Source: an uncultured Roseburia sp. (GTDB lineage Bacteria > Bacillota > Clostridia > Lachnospirales > Lachnospiraceae). From it: a stretch of DNA of 64,000 nt. Location: positions 50,746 through 114,745 of the forward strand of contig CAKREH010000008.1 of assembly GCA_934317215.1 (NCBI GenBank), given 5' to 3'. Numbering within the stretch: position 1 is the first letter of the stretch; the number at the start of each line of letters is the position of its first letter. The translations under genes were made by a program, and so were the position numbers. Positions 38,260 through 46,247 of the stretch are shown in pieces. The notes beneath the pieces were generated by a model. It was not told where the DNA came from. It did no database searches and saw only the letters and a program-made list of their open reading frames with translations.

Positions 38260-39786
38260 ATGACAGGACAGACAATAGGACAGCTTCTCGTCATGATCAT
38301 TTATCTGATCCTGATGGTTGGCATTGGTGTACTCTATTCCAAAAAGAACAATGATGTTTCTGATTTTTATCTGGGTGGCCGTAAACTCGGGCCGATTGTA
38401 ACTGCAATGAGTGCGGAAGCATCTGACATGAGCAGCTGGCTTTTGATGGGACTGCCCGGTGTTGCGTATCTTTCCGGTTGTGCTGAGGCTGGCTGGACTG
38501 CGATCGGGCTTGCAATCGGTACCTATCTCAACTGGCTGATCGTTGCCAAACGCCTGCGCCGTTATACCCACAAAGCAAACAATTCCATCACGCTGCCGGC
38601 TTTTTTCGAAAACAGATACCGTGATAAAAGCCATGCACTGATGGCAATTTCTGCCATTATGATCGTGATTTTCTTTGTGCCGTATACCGCTTCCGGTTTT
38701 GCTGCATGTGGTAAATTATTTTCTACACTGTTTGGTGTTTCCTATCTTCGGGCAATGATTATCAGCGCGATCGTCATTGTTTTGTACACCACTCTTGGTG
38801 GATTCCTTGCCGCAAGCATGACGGATCTGATTCAGAGTATCATCATGACGATTGCACTCTTTATCGTTGTAATTTTCGGTATCCACACTGCCGGAGGATT
38901 TGATGCCGTTATTGCGAACGCAAAATCCATGAACGGATATTTAAGTCTTTTTTCTTCCTATGACCCTGCAGCCGGCGCATCCGTTCCATACAAAAGTCTT
39001 ACCATTGCATCCACACTTGCATGGGGACTCGGATATTTTGGCATGCCGCATATCCTGCTTCGTTTTATGGGAATCGAGGATGAGAACAAATTAAAAATCT
39101 CCAGAAGGATTGCATCCGTATGGGTTGTTATTTCCATGTTTGTTGCCATTTTTATTGGTATTATCGGTTCTGCAATGACCAAAGCCGGTGCCTTGGAGTT
39201 ATTTGAGAATTCGGCCCAGTCTGAGACACTGATTGTCAGAACAGCTGTCCTTTTAAGTAATCACGGTGTTTTATCCGTTATCATGGCTGGACTTATTCTT
39301 GCCGGAATCCTTGCAAGTACCATGTCAACTTCGGATTCACAGCTTTTGGCTGCATCCTCATGTGTTTCACAAAACCTGTTCTGTGATTGTATGGGATTAA
39401 AGCTCTCAAAAAAATCCTCCATGCTTATGGCAAGACTTACAGTTGTTGTGATCGCTATTATCGGTGTTTTCCTTGCCAGAAACCCAAACAGTTCTGTATT
39501 CCGCATCGTATCGTTCGCCTGGGCGGGATTTGGTGCGACCTTCGGTGCTGTCATGCTGTTTTCATTATTCTGGAAACGTACCAATCGAAATGGGGCTCTT
39601 GCCGGAATGATTGTCGGCGGTGTTATGGTATTTGTATGGAAATATCTGATTGCCCCACTTGGAGGCCTGTTTGGAATTTATGAACTGCTTCCGGCATTTT
39701 TATGTTCTGCAGCTGCGATCGTTGTTGTCAGTCTTTTGACTGCACCGCCTTCACAGGAGATCATCGATGAGTTTGAAAGTGTATAA
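38260..39786 (+). CDS. putP: Sodium/proline symporter PutP
   Basis: A 508-residue SSS-family transporter with about 12-13 membrane helices. YSKKNNDVSDFYLGGRKLG (residues 28-46) and MSAEASDMSSWLLMGLPG (50-67) hold the family signature and Na+-site residues. Further family patterns are GGFLAASMTDLIQ, the SLF-like GASVPYKSL loop and FSLFWKRTNRNGALAGM near the C-terminus. AAAGGAG precedes ATG 38260. It is monocistronic, between its own promoter and a strong terminator. Substrate assignment as proline comes from similarity and could be another small solute. Confidence 0.93.
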   Translation: MTGQTIGQLLVMIIYLILMVGIGVLYSKKNNDVSDFYLGGRKLGPIVTAMSAEASDMSSWLLMGLPGVAYLSGCAEAGWTAIGLAIGTYLNWLIVAKRLRRYTHKANNSITLPAFFENRYRDKSHALMAISAIMIVIFFVPYTASGFAACGKLFSTLFGVSYLRAMIISAIVIVLYTTLGGFLAASMTDLIQSIIMTIALFIVVIFGIHTAGGFDAVIANAKSMNGYLSLFSSYDPAAGASVPYKSLTIASTLAWGLGYFGMPHILLRFMGIEDENKLKISRRIASVWVVISMFVAIFIGIIGSAMTKAGALELFENSAQSETLIVRTAVLLSNHGVLSVIMAGLILAGILASTMSTSDSQLLAASSCVSQNLFCDCMGLKLSKKSSMLMARLTVVVIAIIGVFLARNPNSSVFRIVSFAWAGFGATFGAVMLFSLFWKRTNRNGALAGMIVGGVMVFVWKYLIAPLGGLFGIYELLPAFLCSAAAIVVVSLLTAPPSQEIIDEFESV

Positions 39787-39823
39787 CGGAATTGAAAAAA
39801 CTTTATTTCTATAAGGTTCCTCT

Positions 39824-39874
39824 AAAAAACAGGGATTACATACTATATACATAACATGTAATCCCTGTTTTTTT
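39824..39874. terminator. Bidirectional terminator between putP and the GH43 gene
   Basis: An 18-bp stem, AAAAAACAGGGATTACAT with ATGTAATCCCTGTTTTTT, with T-runs on both strands, between the convergent genes. Confidence 0.92.
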
Positions 39875-39900
39875 CATGATAAAATACTAAGATTTACGCT

Positions 39901-41427
39901 TTAACCTCTGTTTGTCCCCTGTTTCCAGCATAATTTCGTAAACAGGGCCTTACGATCTTCAGCTTCCTCCGGGTTTACCGCATACATTCCCATCACAACA
40001 CCGGTAAAACCTCCTGCAGCTTCAGAAGATAAGTATTTTGTACGTGCGCTTCCAAGCAGAATTTCTTTTCCGTCCAACACTCCATAAAAATGATACTGCG
40101 CCGGATCGGATACCACTTTTAAGGTAACCTCTGCATCATCCGGCAGTTCTATTTCTTTTACCACCATAATCGCATCCCCGATGCGCAGACGTAAGATCAA
40201 TGTGCGCTTCTTCTCATCACATAAAACAGCCAGATCATAATGGTGTTCCTCGGACAGATAAAATGTGATACCCGCTTCCGGCGAATTCCCGGAAAGTCCG
40301 ACGGTAAGTTCTGTGTCAAACTCCGACTGGCGGACGCCCAAAAATGTTGGTGTTTCTGCATCATTTAAGGTAAAACGATTGCCCCAAAGTGTCACACTGT
40401 TTTTGGCAAATGCATAACATTCCTTGTGGTACTCACGCAGATGGCAAAAACGCTGCGGCTCATTTTTTAATGTCTCAAAAGCAACATCATAACGTCCGTT
40501 TATTTCCTGTGCCGTGGCATTTAACGGCATATCCATCATAGATTCCACGGTTCCATTTACACCTGCAGTAAACCATCCATCGTTATCCCAGGTAACCGGA
40601 ACTAAAAATACCTCACGTCCTAAATGATGGAACGGCATCCAGTCGCTCTGGATCCGGAATCCCAGACATACCATAAAGGTTTCCCCATAAGGTGTGGTAA
40701 TAAGATCACCATGACCGATCCCCTGTATATGATTTTCATTGCCGCCTAAATTTCGGTTTGTAAGTACCGGATTCTCCGCATACGCCTCAAATGGTCCGTA
40801 AGGATCTTTCGATCTTGCATAAGTCACCATATGTCCGTATTCCGTACCACCTTCTGCAACCATCAGATAATACCAGTCGCCGAAATGATACATATGCGGG
40901 GATTCGATGTATCGTCCGCCGCTGCCCTTCCAGATCGGTCTGCTTTCCGTCAATCGTTTTCCGGTTGCGATATCGATCTCACACTGGAAAATACAGCCTC
41001 TTCCATCTGATTCGTCAGTTCCATTGCTGATAAAATAAACTTTATCTCCCTCAAAATATAAAGATGGATCAATTCCTCCCTGATCCACAAAAACAGGGTC
41101 TGACCATTCTCCATAGATATCGTCCGTATAGACATAAAAATTTTTCTGATAGGTATTGTTGTTGGTGACCATATAAAACCGTCCGTCGTGAAACCGGAGC
41201 GTCGGTGCAAATACTCCGCCTGATCCAGGAACCTGATACAGATTCACCTGGCTTTTCCTTGTAAGGCAGTGACCGATCAGCCTCCAGTTCAGCAGATCTT
41301 CGCTTTCAAATAATGGAACCCCCGGAAAATATTCAAATGAACTGCAGGCAAGATAATATTTGCCGTTTGCACTACAGATACTTGGATCCGGATAAAAACC
41401 ACGGACAACTGGATTTTGTACTCTCAT
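39901..41427 (-). CDS. Glycoside hydrolase family 43 (beta-xylosidase/arabinofuranosidase-like)
   Basis: A 508-residue cytoplasmic enzyme without signal peptide, so it would cleave imported oligosaccharides. The five-bladed propeller domain shows the GH43 triad: Asp in GFYPDPSIC (about residue 14), the pKa-tuning Asp in GGIDPSLYFE (about 127) and the Glu in GRYIESPHMYHFGDWYYL (about 187). A C-terminal beta-sandwich of about 190 residues follows, as in long GH43 beta-xylosidases. Substrate probably xylo-oligosaccharides or arabinosides, typical of a fibre degrader. ATG 41427 has GGAG 9 bases before it. It follows rlmH with 69 bases between. Confidence 0.92.
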   Translation of the reverse strand: MRVQNPVVRGFYPDPSICSANGKYYLACSSFEYFPGVPLFESEDLLNWRLIGHCLTRKSQVNLYQVPGSGGVFAPTLRFHDGRFYMVTNNNTYQKNFYVYTDDIYGEWSDPVFVDQGGIDPSLYFEGDKVYFISNGTDESDGRGCIFQCEIDIATGKRLTESRPIWKGSGGRYIESPHMYHFGDWYYLMVAEGGTEYGHMVTYARSKDPYGPFEAYAENPVLTNRNLGGNENHIQGIGHGDLITTPYGETFMVCLGFRIQSDWMPFHHLGREVFLVPVTWDNDGWFTAGVNGTVESMMDMPLNATAQEINGRYDVAFETLKNEPQRFCHLREYHKECYAFAKNSVTLWGNRFTLNDAETPTFLGVRQSEFDTELTVGLSGNSPEAGITFYLSEEHHYDLAVLCDEKKRTLILRLRIGDAIMVVKEIELPDDAEVTLKVVSDPAQYHFYGVLDGKEILLGSARTKYLSSEAAGGFTGVVMGMYAVNPEEAEDRKALFTKLCWKQGTNRG

Positions 41428-41496
41428 GTCTCTCTTCTCCTTCTGCAGCATTCCTCAACAGACTGTCTGATTCAAATTCCTGTCTGCCGAACTGCA

Positions 41497-41988
41497 TTAT
41501 TTATGATACGGTTCGCCATTCATAATCCGGTAACTGCGGTAAACCTGTTCTAACAGGATCACACGCATGAGCTGATGTGGAAATGTCATTTTCGAAAAAC
41601 TGAGTTTACAGTCAGCACGTTTTAACAGGTTTTCCGACATTCCCAGTGATCCGCCGATCAGAAACACGATCTGACTGATTCCGGAAGTTCCAAGATTTTC
41701 AATCTTTTTTGATAACTCCACCGAATCAAATTCCCTGCCGTCGATTGCAAGGGCAAATACATATGCGCCCTCTTTTGCCTCCTTATCCAGACGCATCAGA
41801 ATGCGCTCGGCTTCTTTTTCCCTGATCTGATTTTCTACGGTATCACTTGCATTTTCGGGTGTCTTTTCGTCGGCAACCTCTATAATATCTAATTTACAGT
41901 AACGGCTTAAACGTTTGCTGTACTCTGCGATTGCATCCCTGTAAAACTTTTCTTTGATCTTCCCGACACATAAAATTGTAATTTTCAT
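41497..41988 (-). CDS. rlmH: 23S rRNA (pseudouridine1915-N3)-methyltransferase RlmH
   Basis: A 163-residue SPOUT methyltransferase, near the normal 159. Conserved stretches: MKITILCVGKIKEKFYRDAIAEYSKRLSRYC at the N-terminus, ALAIDGREFDSVELS, IVFLIGGSLGMSENLLKRAD (SAM-binding knot) and the C-terminal FPHQLMRVILLEQVYRSYRI with final YHK. GAGGAAC precedes ATG 41988. No fusion or loss is apparent. Confidence 0.97.
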   Translation of the reverse strand: MKITILCVGKIKEKFYRDAIAEYSKRLSRYCKLDIIEVADEKTPENASDTVENQIREKEAERILMRLDKEAKEGAYVFALAIDGREFDSVELSKKIENLGTSGISQIVFLIGGSLGMSENLLKRADCKLSFSKMTFPHQLMRVILLEQVYRSYRIMNGEPYHK

Positions 41989-42068
41989 AGTTCCTCACAT
42001 TTTAAATAAAATTATATTGTTTCCGGAATTATGCAGCGAACTGTTAATAATCATTCTAGCAAATCCGC

Positions 42069-42097
42069 TTGCATGCATCTACATTATAATTTATACT
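42069..42097 (+). promoter_or_regulatory. Promoter for the 42150 membrane-protein gene
   Basis: -35 TTGCAT (42069-42074), 17-base spacer, -10 TATACT (42092-42097); predicted start about 45 bases before the gene. Confidence 0.6.
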
Positions 42098-42149
42098 AAA
42101 ATTACTTGAAAAACAATAGATGTTCATGCATCTGGAAATGAGGAAAACC

Positions 42150-42674
42150 ATGTCACAGGAACCATTTGATTTTAGCAGTACAGCCGAGAGCGATTTCGCA
42201 CCGTCTCACGCATATGTATCGAAGAAAACAAAAAAAGAAGACGTCACATCTACCGCCTATACATTCACAATCGTAAGCGTTGCCGGTTTTATTCTTCTGA
42301 TCTTGTTTGGACTGGATCTGCTTCCTTTTCACAGTGCTTCATACACGAAAACACTGATTCTTATCGTCATGGGAGTTATGTTTGCCATCTTCTTTTTCGT
42401 CGGCATAAAATCCTTTATGGAATTAAAAACGCTTTCAAATGCAGCTGATCGTGAAGAAAAGCAGTTTGAAGAGATCTGCCACTGGTTTTTAGATACCTAC
42501 ACAGCAGAAACAATCAATGCTGATGCCGGCATTTCAGACGATTCTGACGAGCAGAATTATTTTCTGCGCTATGAGGTCATGCGCAGTCTGCTCCTTGAAA
42601 AATATCCAAAGACAGATGCCTCCCTCTTAGATCACATCATAGAAACGATTTATGATAAAATATTTTTGGCATAA
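42150..42674 (+). CDS. Uncharacterised two-helix membrane protein
   Basis: A 174-residue protein I do not recognise. A hydrophilic N-terminus of about 35 residues is followed by two membrane helices (about 36-58 and 69-90; FTIVSVAGFILLILFGL and LILIVMGVMFAIFFFVG) separated by a short loop. The acidic C-terminal domain of about 80 residues (EEICHWFLDTYTAETIN..., then LRYEVMRSLLLEKYP) is predicted helical and cytoplasmic. ATG 42150 follows GAGGAAAACC; an ATG ten codons upstream precedes that site. It has its own promoter and is 65 bases before xpt. Confidence 0.75.
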   Translation: MSQEPFDFSSTAESDFAPSHAYVSKKTKKEDVTSTAYTFTIVSVAGFILLILFGLDLLPFHSASYTKTLILIVMGVMFAIFFFVGIKSFMELKTLSNAADREEKQFEEICHWFLDTYTAETINADAGISDDSDEQNYFLRYEVMRSLLLEKYPKTDASLLDHIIETIYDKIFLA

Positions 42675-42697
42675 TACTTTTTTCTGTCAGATATATG

Positions 42698-42706
42698 TGT
42701 TATAAT
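42698..42706 (+). promoter_or_regulatory. Extended -10 promoter for xpt
   Basis: TGTTATAAT gives TGn plus a perfect TATAAT (42701-42706); no good -35 box is present. The leader is only about 28 bases, too short for a purine riboswitch. Confidence 0.5.
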
Positions 42707-42739
42707 ATCTAAAATATTTGAATTTATGAGGTGGCTATT

Positions 42740-43318
42740 GTGAAAACACTTGAAGAGAAGATTCTTTCGGAAGGAATTGCAGTCAATGAAGATATTTTAA
42801 AGGTAGACAGTTTTGTAAACCATCAGGTAGATCCTGTTTTAATGCAGCAGATTGGTGAAGCATTTGCCGCACATTATAAAGATTGTGGAGTAACAAAGGT
42901 CGTAACGATTGAGAGTTCCGGTATTGCTCCTGCACTTATGACGTCGTTAACACTTAACGTTCCAATGATTATTTTAAAAAAACAGCCTTCTAAGGTGTTA
43001 AATGATAATCTGTACCAGACAGTAGTCACTTCTTTTACCAAAGGTACAAGCTATGAGCTGACCTTATCCCAGCAGTTTATCAATGAAAATGACCATGTAC
43101 TGATCATAGATGATTTTCTTGCAAACGGCGAGGCTGCAACCGGAGCAATCCGCCTGTTGCGCAAAGCACATGCAACCGTTGCCGGCGTTGGTATTCTGAT
43201 TGAAAAATCATTCCAGCCTGGACGCGGAAAATTAATCGAACAGGGTATTGATGTTTACTCTCTTGCACGTATCAGTAAACTTGGAAAAGATCTGATCGAA
43301 TTTATCCCGGAAGAATAA
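42740..43318 (+). CDS. xpt: Xanthine phosphoribosyltransferase
   Basis: A 192-residue salvage enzyme making XMP from xanthine and PRPP. The PRPP loop is DHVLIIDDFLANGEAATGA (about residues 118-136). VTIESSGIAPALMTSL and ILKKQPSKVL match the Xpt dimer/substrate loops, and the C-terminus has KLGKDLIEF. GTG 42740 is chosen because GAGG lies 8 bases upstream, giving the usual MKTLEEKI start; the GTG at 42731 overlaps that site. It faces its own terminator at 43328-43363. The same window encodes xanthine dehydrogenase, so xanthine can be either salvaged or oxidised. Confidence 0.94.
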   Translation: MKTLEEKILSEGIAVNEDILKVDSFVNHQVDPVLMQQIGEAFAAHYKDCGVTKVVTIESSGIAPALMTSLTLNVPMIILKKQPSKVLNDNLYQTVVTSFTKGTSYELTLSQQFINENDHVLIIDDFLANGEAATGAIRLLRKAHATVAGVGILIEKSFQPGRGKLIEQGIDVYSLARISKLGKDLIEFIPEE

Positions 43319-43327
43319 GTATATTGC

Positions 43328-43363
43328 AAAAAAACCAGCCGCATGACCTGCGGCTGGTTTTTT
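43328..43363. terminator. Strong bidirectional terminator after xpt
   Basis: Stem ACCAGCCGCA / TGCGGCTGGT with a short ATGACC-type loop, preceded by seven A and followed by six T residues. It also serves the convergent zinc-ribbon/TPR gene. Confidence 0.93.
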
Positions 43364-43398
43364 ATAATAACAATAGCTCTGGCTTTTTGACATGGCAT

Positions 43399-44535
43399 TT
43401 ATTGTTCCGGATGATATCCAAAATTTACACGATAAATATCACTTGTTATTCCCGTCTTATTATTTACAGCGATCACAGACAAGATATAATCTCCCTCCGG
43501 CACTGTCATTGGTTCAGTATAAACGGCAGAATCTGTTGTCGGATCTGTGTTATCCCATGTGTAATAAATAGTACAGTCTTCTTGCGGTGCAATCGTTACG
43601 GTTGTCTCCTCCGCATAAAGTCCTCCATCTGGTAAAACTGTCGGCAGATCCGGTTTTTTAAACTGTATCATATACTCTTCCGTCACAATATCACTATATA
43701 TGCCCTTTTCGTTACAGCATATTGCATTAATTTCAAAACTTCCTTCCCTATTTAACGAAATTCCTCCCTGAGGATATGGAAGCCCATTTTCTTTATCCGG
43801 AACAGTTCCATCTAACGTATAATAAATATCATTTCCCGATACAGAGTAAATTACAACAGTAAAGCAATTATCATACTGACCACCCAAAGGTGAAATAATT
43901 GGTTCCCCAACCTCATAATCGTCAAATAGTGCCAGCAGATCATCATCCGTAGTGTTTTCTTTTAAAGAAAGAATACTGTCATAATCTCCCTTTTCATCAT
44001 AAATAGAAATCAGGTTCTGATAAGCCTCTTTATTGTTTTTGTCAAGCTGAAGAATTTCCATATACAGAACGATTGCCGAATCAAATTCCTTTTGCCTGGT
44101 ATAAATATCTGCCATCGCTTCACGTACTTTAATATCGTCCGGCTGCAGTGCAAGTGCTGTTTTATAATAGCCAAGTGCATTTTCATAATTATGATCCACC
44201 AGTTCTTTTTCTGCCATTTCTACCTGGAAATCATAAGAATTGGCATTCTGATTGTCAATATATAATTTGACTGTAACACCCGCCGCTGCGCCGATCAATA
44301 CCAGACAAAAGAGAACAATCAGCACGATATGACCGTTTTTTTTCTTTTTTGTTTTTTGTGTCTCTGGTTCCATCTTCTGCGGATTTCCTGTACTGTTGTC
44401 TCCGTCTTTTAGAAGCGAACGCAGATAATCATCCTCAAGTACGTTGTAATCCGGAACTATCTGTGCTTCATGACCACAGACAGAACAGTAAAGGCAGCCT
44501 TTTTTCAACTCTGCCCCACACTTCGCACATTTCAT
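43399..44535 (-). CDS. Zinc-ribbon, TPR and chitobiase-C-domain membrane protein
   Basis: A 378-residue protein. An N-terminal zinc ribbon (KCAKCGAELKKGCLYCSVCG, two CxxC pairs in the first 20 residues) precedes a Lys-rich segment and one membrane helix (about 70-93, HIVLIVLFCLVLIGAAAGV). Two to three TPR units follow (YENALGYYKTALALQPDD, EFDSAIVLYMEILQLDKNN, then a third). The C-terminus has two beta-domain repeats with YYTLDGTVPD and YYTWDNTDPT, the pattern of the chitobiase/beta-hexosaminidase C-terminal-type domain. Topology implies a cytoplasmic zinc ribbon and extracellular TPR. The function is unknown. It lies 23 bases after fhs on the same strand. Confidence 0.85.
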   Translation of the reverse strand: MKCAKCGAELKKGCLYCSVCGHEAQIVPDYNVLEDDYLRSLLKDGDNSTGNPQKMEPETQKTKKKKNGHIVLIVLFCLVLIGAAAGVTVKLYIDNQNANSYDFQVEMAEKELVDHNYENALGYYKTALALQPDDIKVREAMADIYTRQKEFDSAIVLYMEILQLDKNNKEAYQNLISIYDEKGDYDSILSLKENTTDDDLLALFDDYEVGEPIISPLGGQYDNCFTVVIYSVSGNDIYYTLDGTVPDKENGLPYPQGGISLNREGSFEINAICCNEKGIYSDIVTEEYMIQFKKPDLPTVLPDGGLYAEETTVTIAPQEDCTIYYTWDNTDPTTDSAVYTEPMTVPEGDYILSVIAVNNKTGITSDIYRVNFGYHPEQ

Positions 44536-44558
44536 GGAATATCCTCGCTTTCGACTTA

Positions 44559-46229
44559 TTAGAATAATCCGGTAATGACACCATTATCATCAACATCAAT
44601 GCCGTATGCAGCAGGAGTTTTTGGAAGTCCCGGCATGGTCATGATTGATCCTGTAATTGCAACGACAAAACCCGCTCCGGCAGAAACATAAACTTCCCTT
44701 ACATTGATTGTAAATCCGTCTGGACGTCCGAGCTTTGTCTGGTCATCCGACAGAGAGTACTGTGTTTTTGCCATACATACCGGGAAATCTGACATTCCCA
44801 TATCTGCAATACGTTTTAATTCTTTTGCTGCGGCAGGTGCATATGTCACGCCGTCAGCTCCATAGATTTCTTTTGCAATCGTCTCAATTTTTTCTTCCAG
44901 TGAAAGATCATCCGCATATAATGGTTTAAAGTGACTTTCTTTTGTCTCTAAAGTCTTTAATACTTTCTCGGCAAGCTCTACTCCGCCCTTTCCACCGTTT
45001 TCCCATACCTTAGCAAGTGCAAATTCACAGTCTCTTTCTTTGCAGAACTGTTCGATATAATCTGTTTCTGCCTTGGTATCCGTCACAAATGAATTTAATG
45101 TCACAACGACCGGAACTCCATATTTCTGCAGATTTTCAATATGTTTTTCAAGGTTTACGATACCTTTCCTTAAAGCCTCTAAGTTTTCCTCTCCAAGGTC
45201 TGCTTTTGCAACACCACCATTATATTTCAGGGCACGGACAGTTGCAACTAATACAACAGCATCCGGGTGAAGTCCTGCCATGCGGGATTTAATATCGAAA
45301 AACTTTTCAGCACCTAAGTCAGCACCAAATCCGGCCTCTGTAATTACATAATCAGCAAGTTTTAAAGCTGTCTTTGTAGCGCGGACACTGTTACAGCCAT
45401 GTGCAATATTGGCAAATGGTCCACCGTGAACGATCGCCGGTGTATGCTCTAAAGTCTGAATGAGATTTGGTTTTAAAGCATCTTTTAACAATGCAGCCAT
45501 TGCACCGGTTGCCTTGATATCATCCGCAGTGACAGGCTTTCCATCATAAGTATATGCAACAATAATCTTTCCAAGTCTGCGTTTTAAATCATGCATATCA
45601 TCTGCAAGGCATAAAACAGCCATGATTTCTGATGCAACAGTAATGACAAAATGATCTTCCCTTACCATTCCGTCCATTTTTCTGCCAAGTCCAACTACAA
45701 TATTTCGAAGGACACGGTCATTCATGTCAAGACAACGCTTCCAGACAACCTGTCTTGGATCAATGCCAAGTTCATTTCCCTGCTGGATATGGTTGTCAAG
45801 TAATGCAGCAAGCAGGTTGTTTGCGGAAGTAATTGCATGAAAATCTCCGGTAAAGTGAAGATTTAAATCCTCCATAGGAACCACCTGTGCATAACCGCCG
45901 CCTGCGGCGCCGCCTTTAATTCCAAAACACGGACCAAGGGACGGTTCACGAAGTGCAATTACTGCTTTTTTCCCAAGCTGTCCAAATGCCTCACCAAGTC
46001 CGACACTGATCGTTGTCTTTCCCTCTCCCGCCGGGGTCGGATTGATTGCCGTTACAAGGATTAACTTTCCGTCCGGCGCATCTTTTACACGCTCTATCAG
46101 TTCGTCAGAGAGTTTTGCTTTGTATTTTCCATAAAGCTCTAACTCATCTTCGGTAATGTCAAGTTTTTCTGCAATCTCACGGATATGCAGCATTTTTGCT
46201 TCCTGTGCGATCTCGATGTCTGTTTTCAT
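44559..46229 (-). CDS. fhs: Formate-tetrahydrofolate ligase
   Basis: A 556-residue enzyme joining formate and tetrahydrofolate with ATP to give 10-formyl-THF. NPTPAGEGKTTISVGLGEAF (about residues 64-83) is the ATP-binding P-loop, followed by REPSLGPCFGIKGGAAGGGYAQV and the FTGDFHAI stretch, all diagnostic. The C-terminus AGFVVAITGSIMTMPGLPKTPAA is also typical. GAGGAGG precedes ATG 46229, 18 bases after ftsK, so the two share a transcript. It supplies one-carbon units for purines in anaerobes; Wood-Ljungdahl partners are not in this window. Confidence 0.97.
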   Translation of the reverse strand: MKTDIEIAQEAKMLHIREIAEKLDITEDELELYGKYKAKLSDELIERVKDAPDGKLILVTAINPTPAGEGKTTISVGLGEAFGQLGKKAVIALREPSLGPCFGIKGGAAGGGYAQVVPMEDLNLHFTGDFHAITSANNLLAALLDNHIQQGNELGIDPRQVVWKRCLDMNDRVLRNIVVGLGRKMDGMVREDHFVITVASEIMAVLCLADDMHDLKRRLGKIIVAYTYDGKPVTADDIKATGAMAALLKDALKPNLIQTLEHTPAIVHGGPFANIAHGCNSVRATKTALKLADYVITEAGFGADLGAEKFFDIKSRMAGLHPDAVVLVATVRALKYNGGVAKADLGEENLEALRKGIVNLEKHIENLQKYGVPVVVTLNSFVTDTKAETDYIEQFCKERDCEFALAKVWENGGKGGVELAEKVLKTLETKESHFKPLYADDLSLEEKIETIAKEIYGADGVTYAPAAAKELKRIADMGMSDFPVCMAKTQYSLSDDQTKLGRPDGFTINVREVYVSAGAGFVVAITGSIMTMPGLPKTPAAYGIDVDDNGVITGLF

Positions 46230-46247
46230 AATGATCCTCCTCGTGTC

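Noticed and set aside
42707..42739. Purine riboswitch before xpt
   Set aside because: The leader is only about 28 bases and lacks any aptamer-like structure.
46230..46247. THF riboswitch before fhs
   Set aside because: Only 18 bases separate ftsK and fhs, and no aptamer fits.
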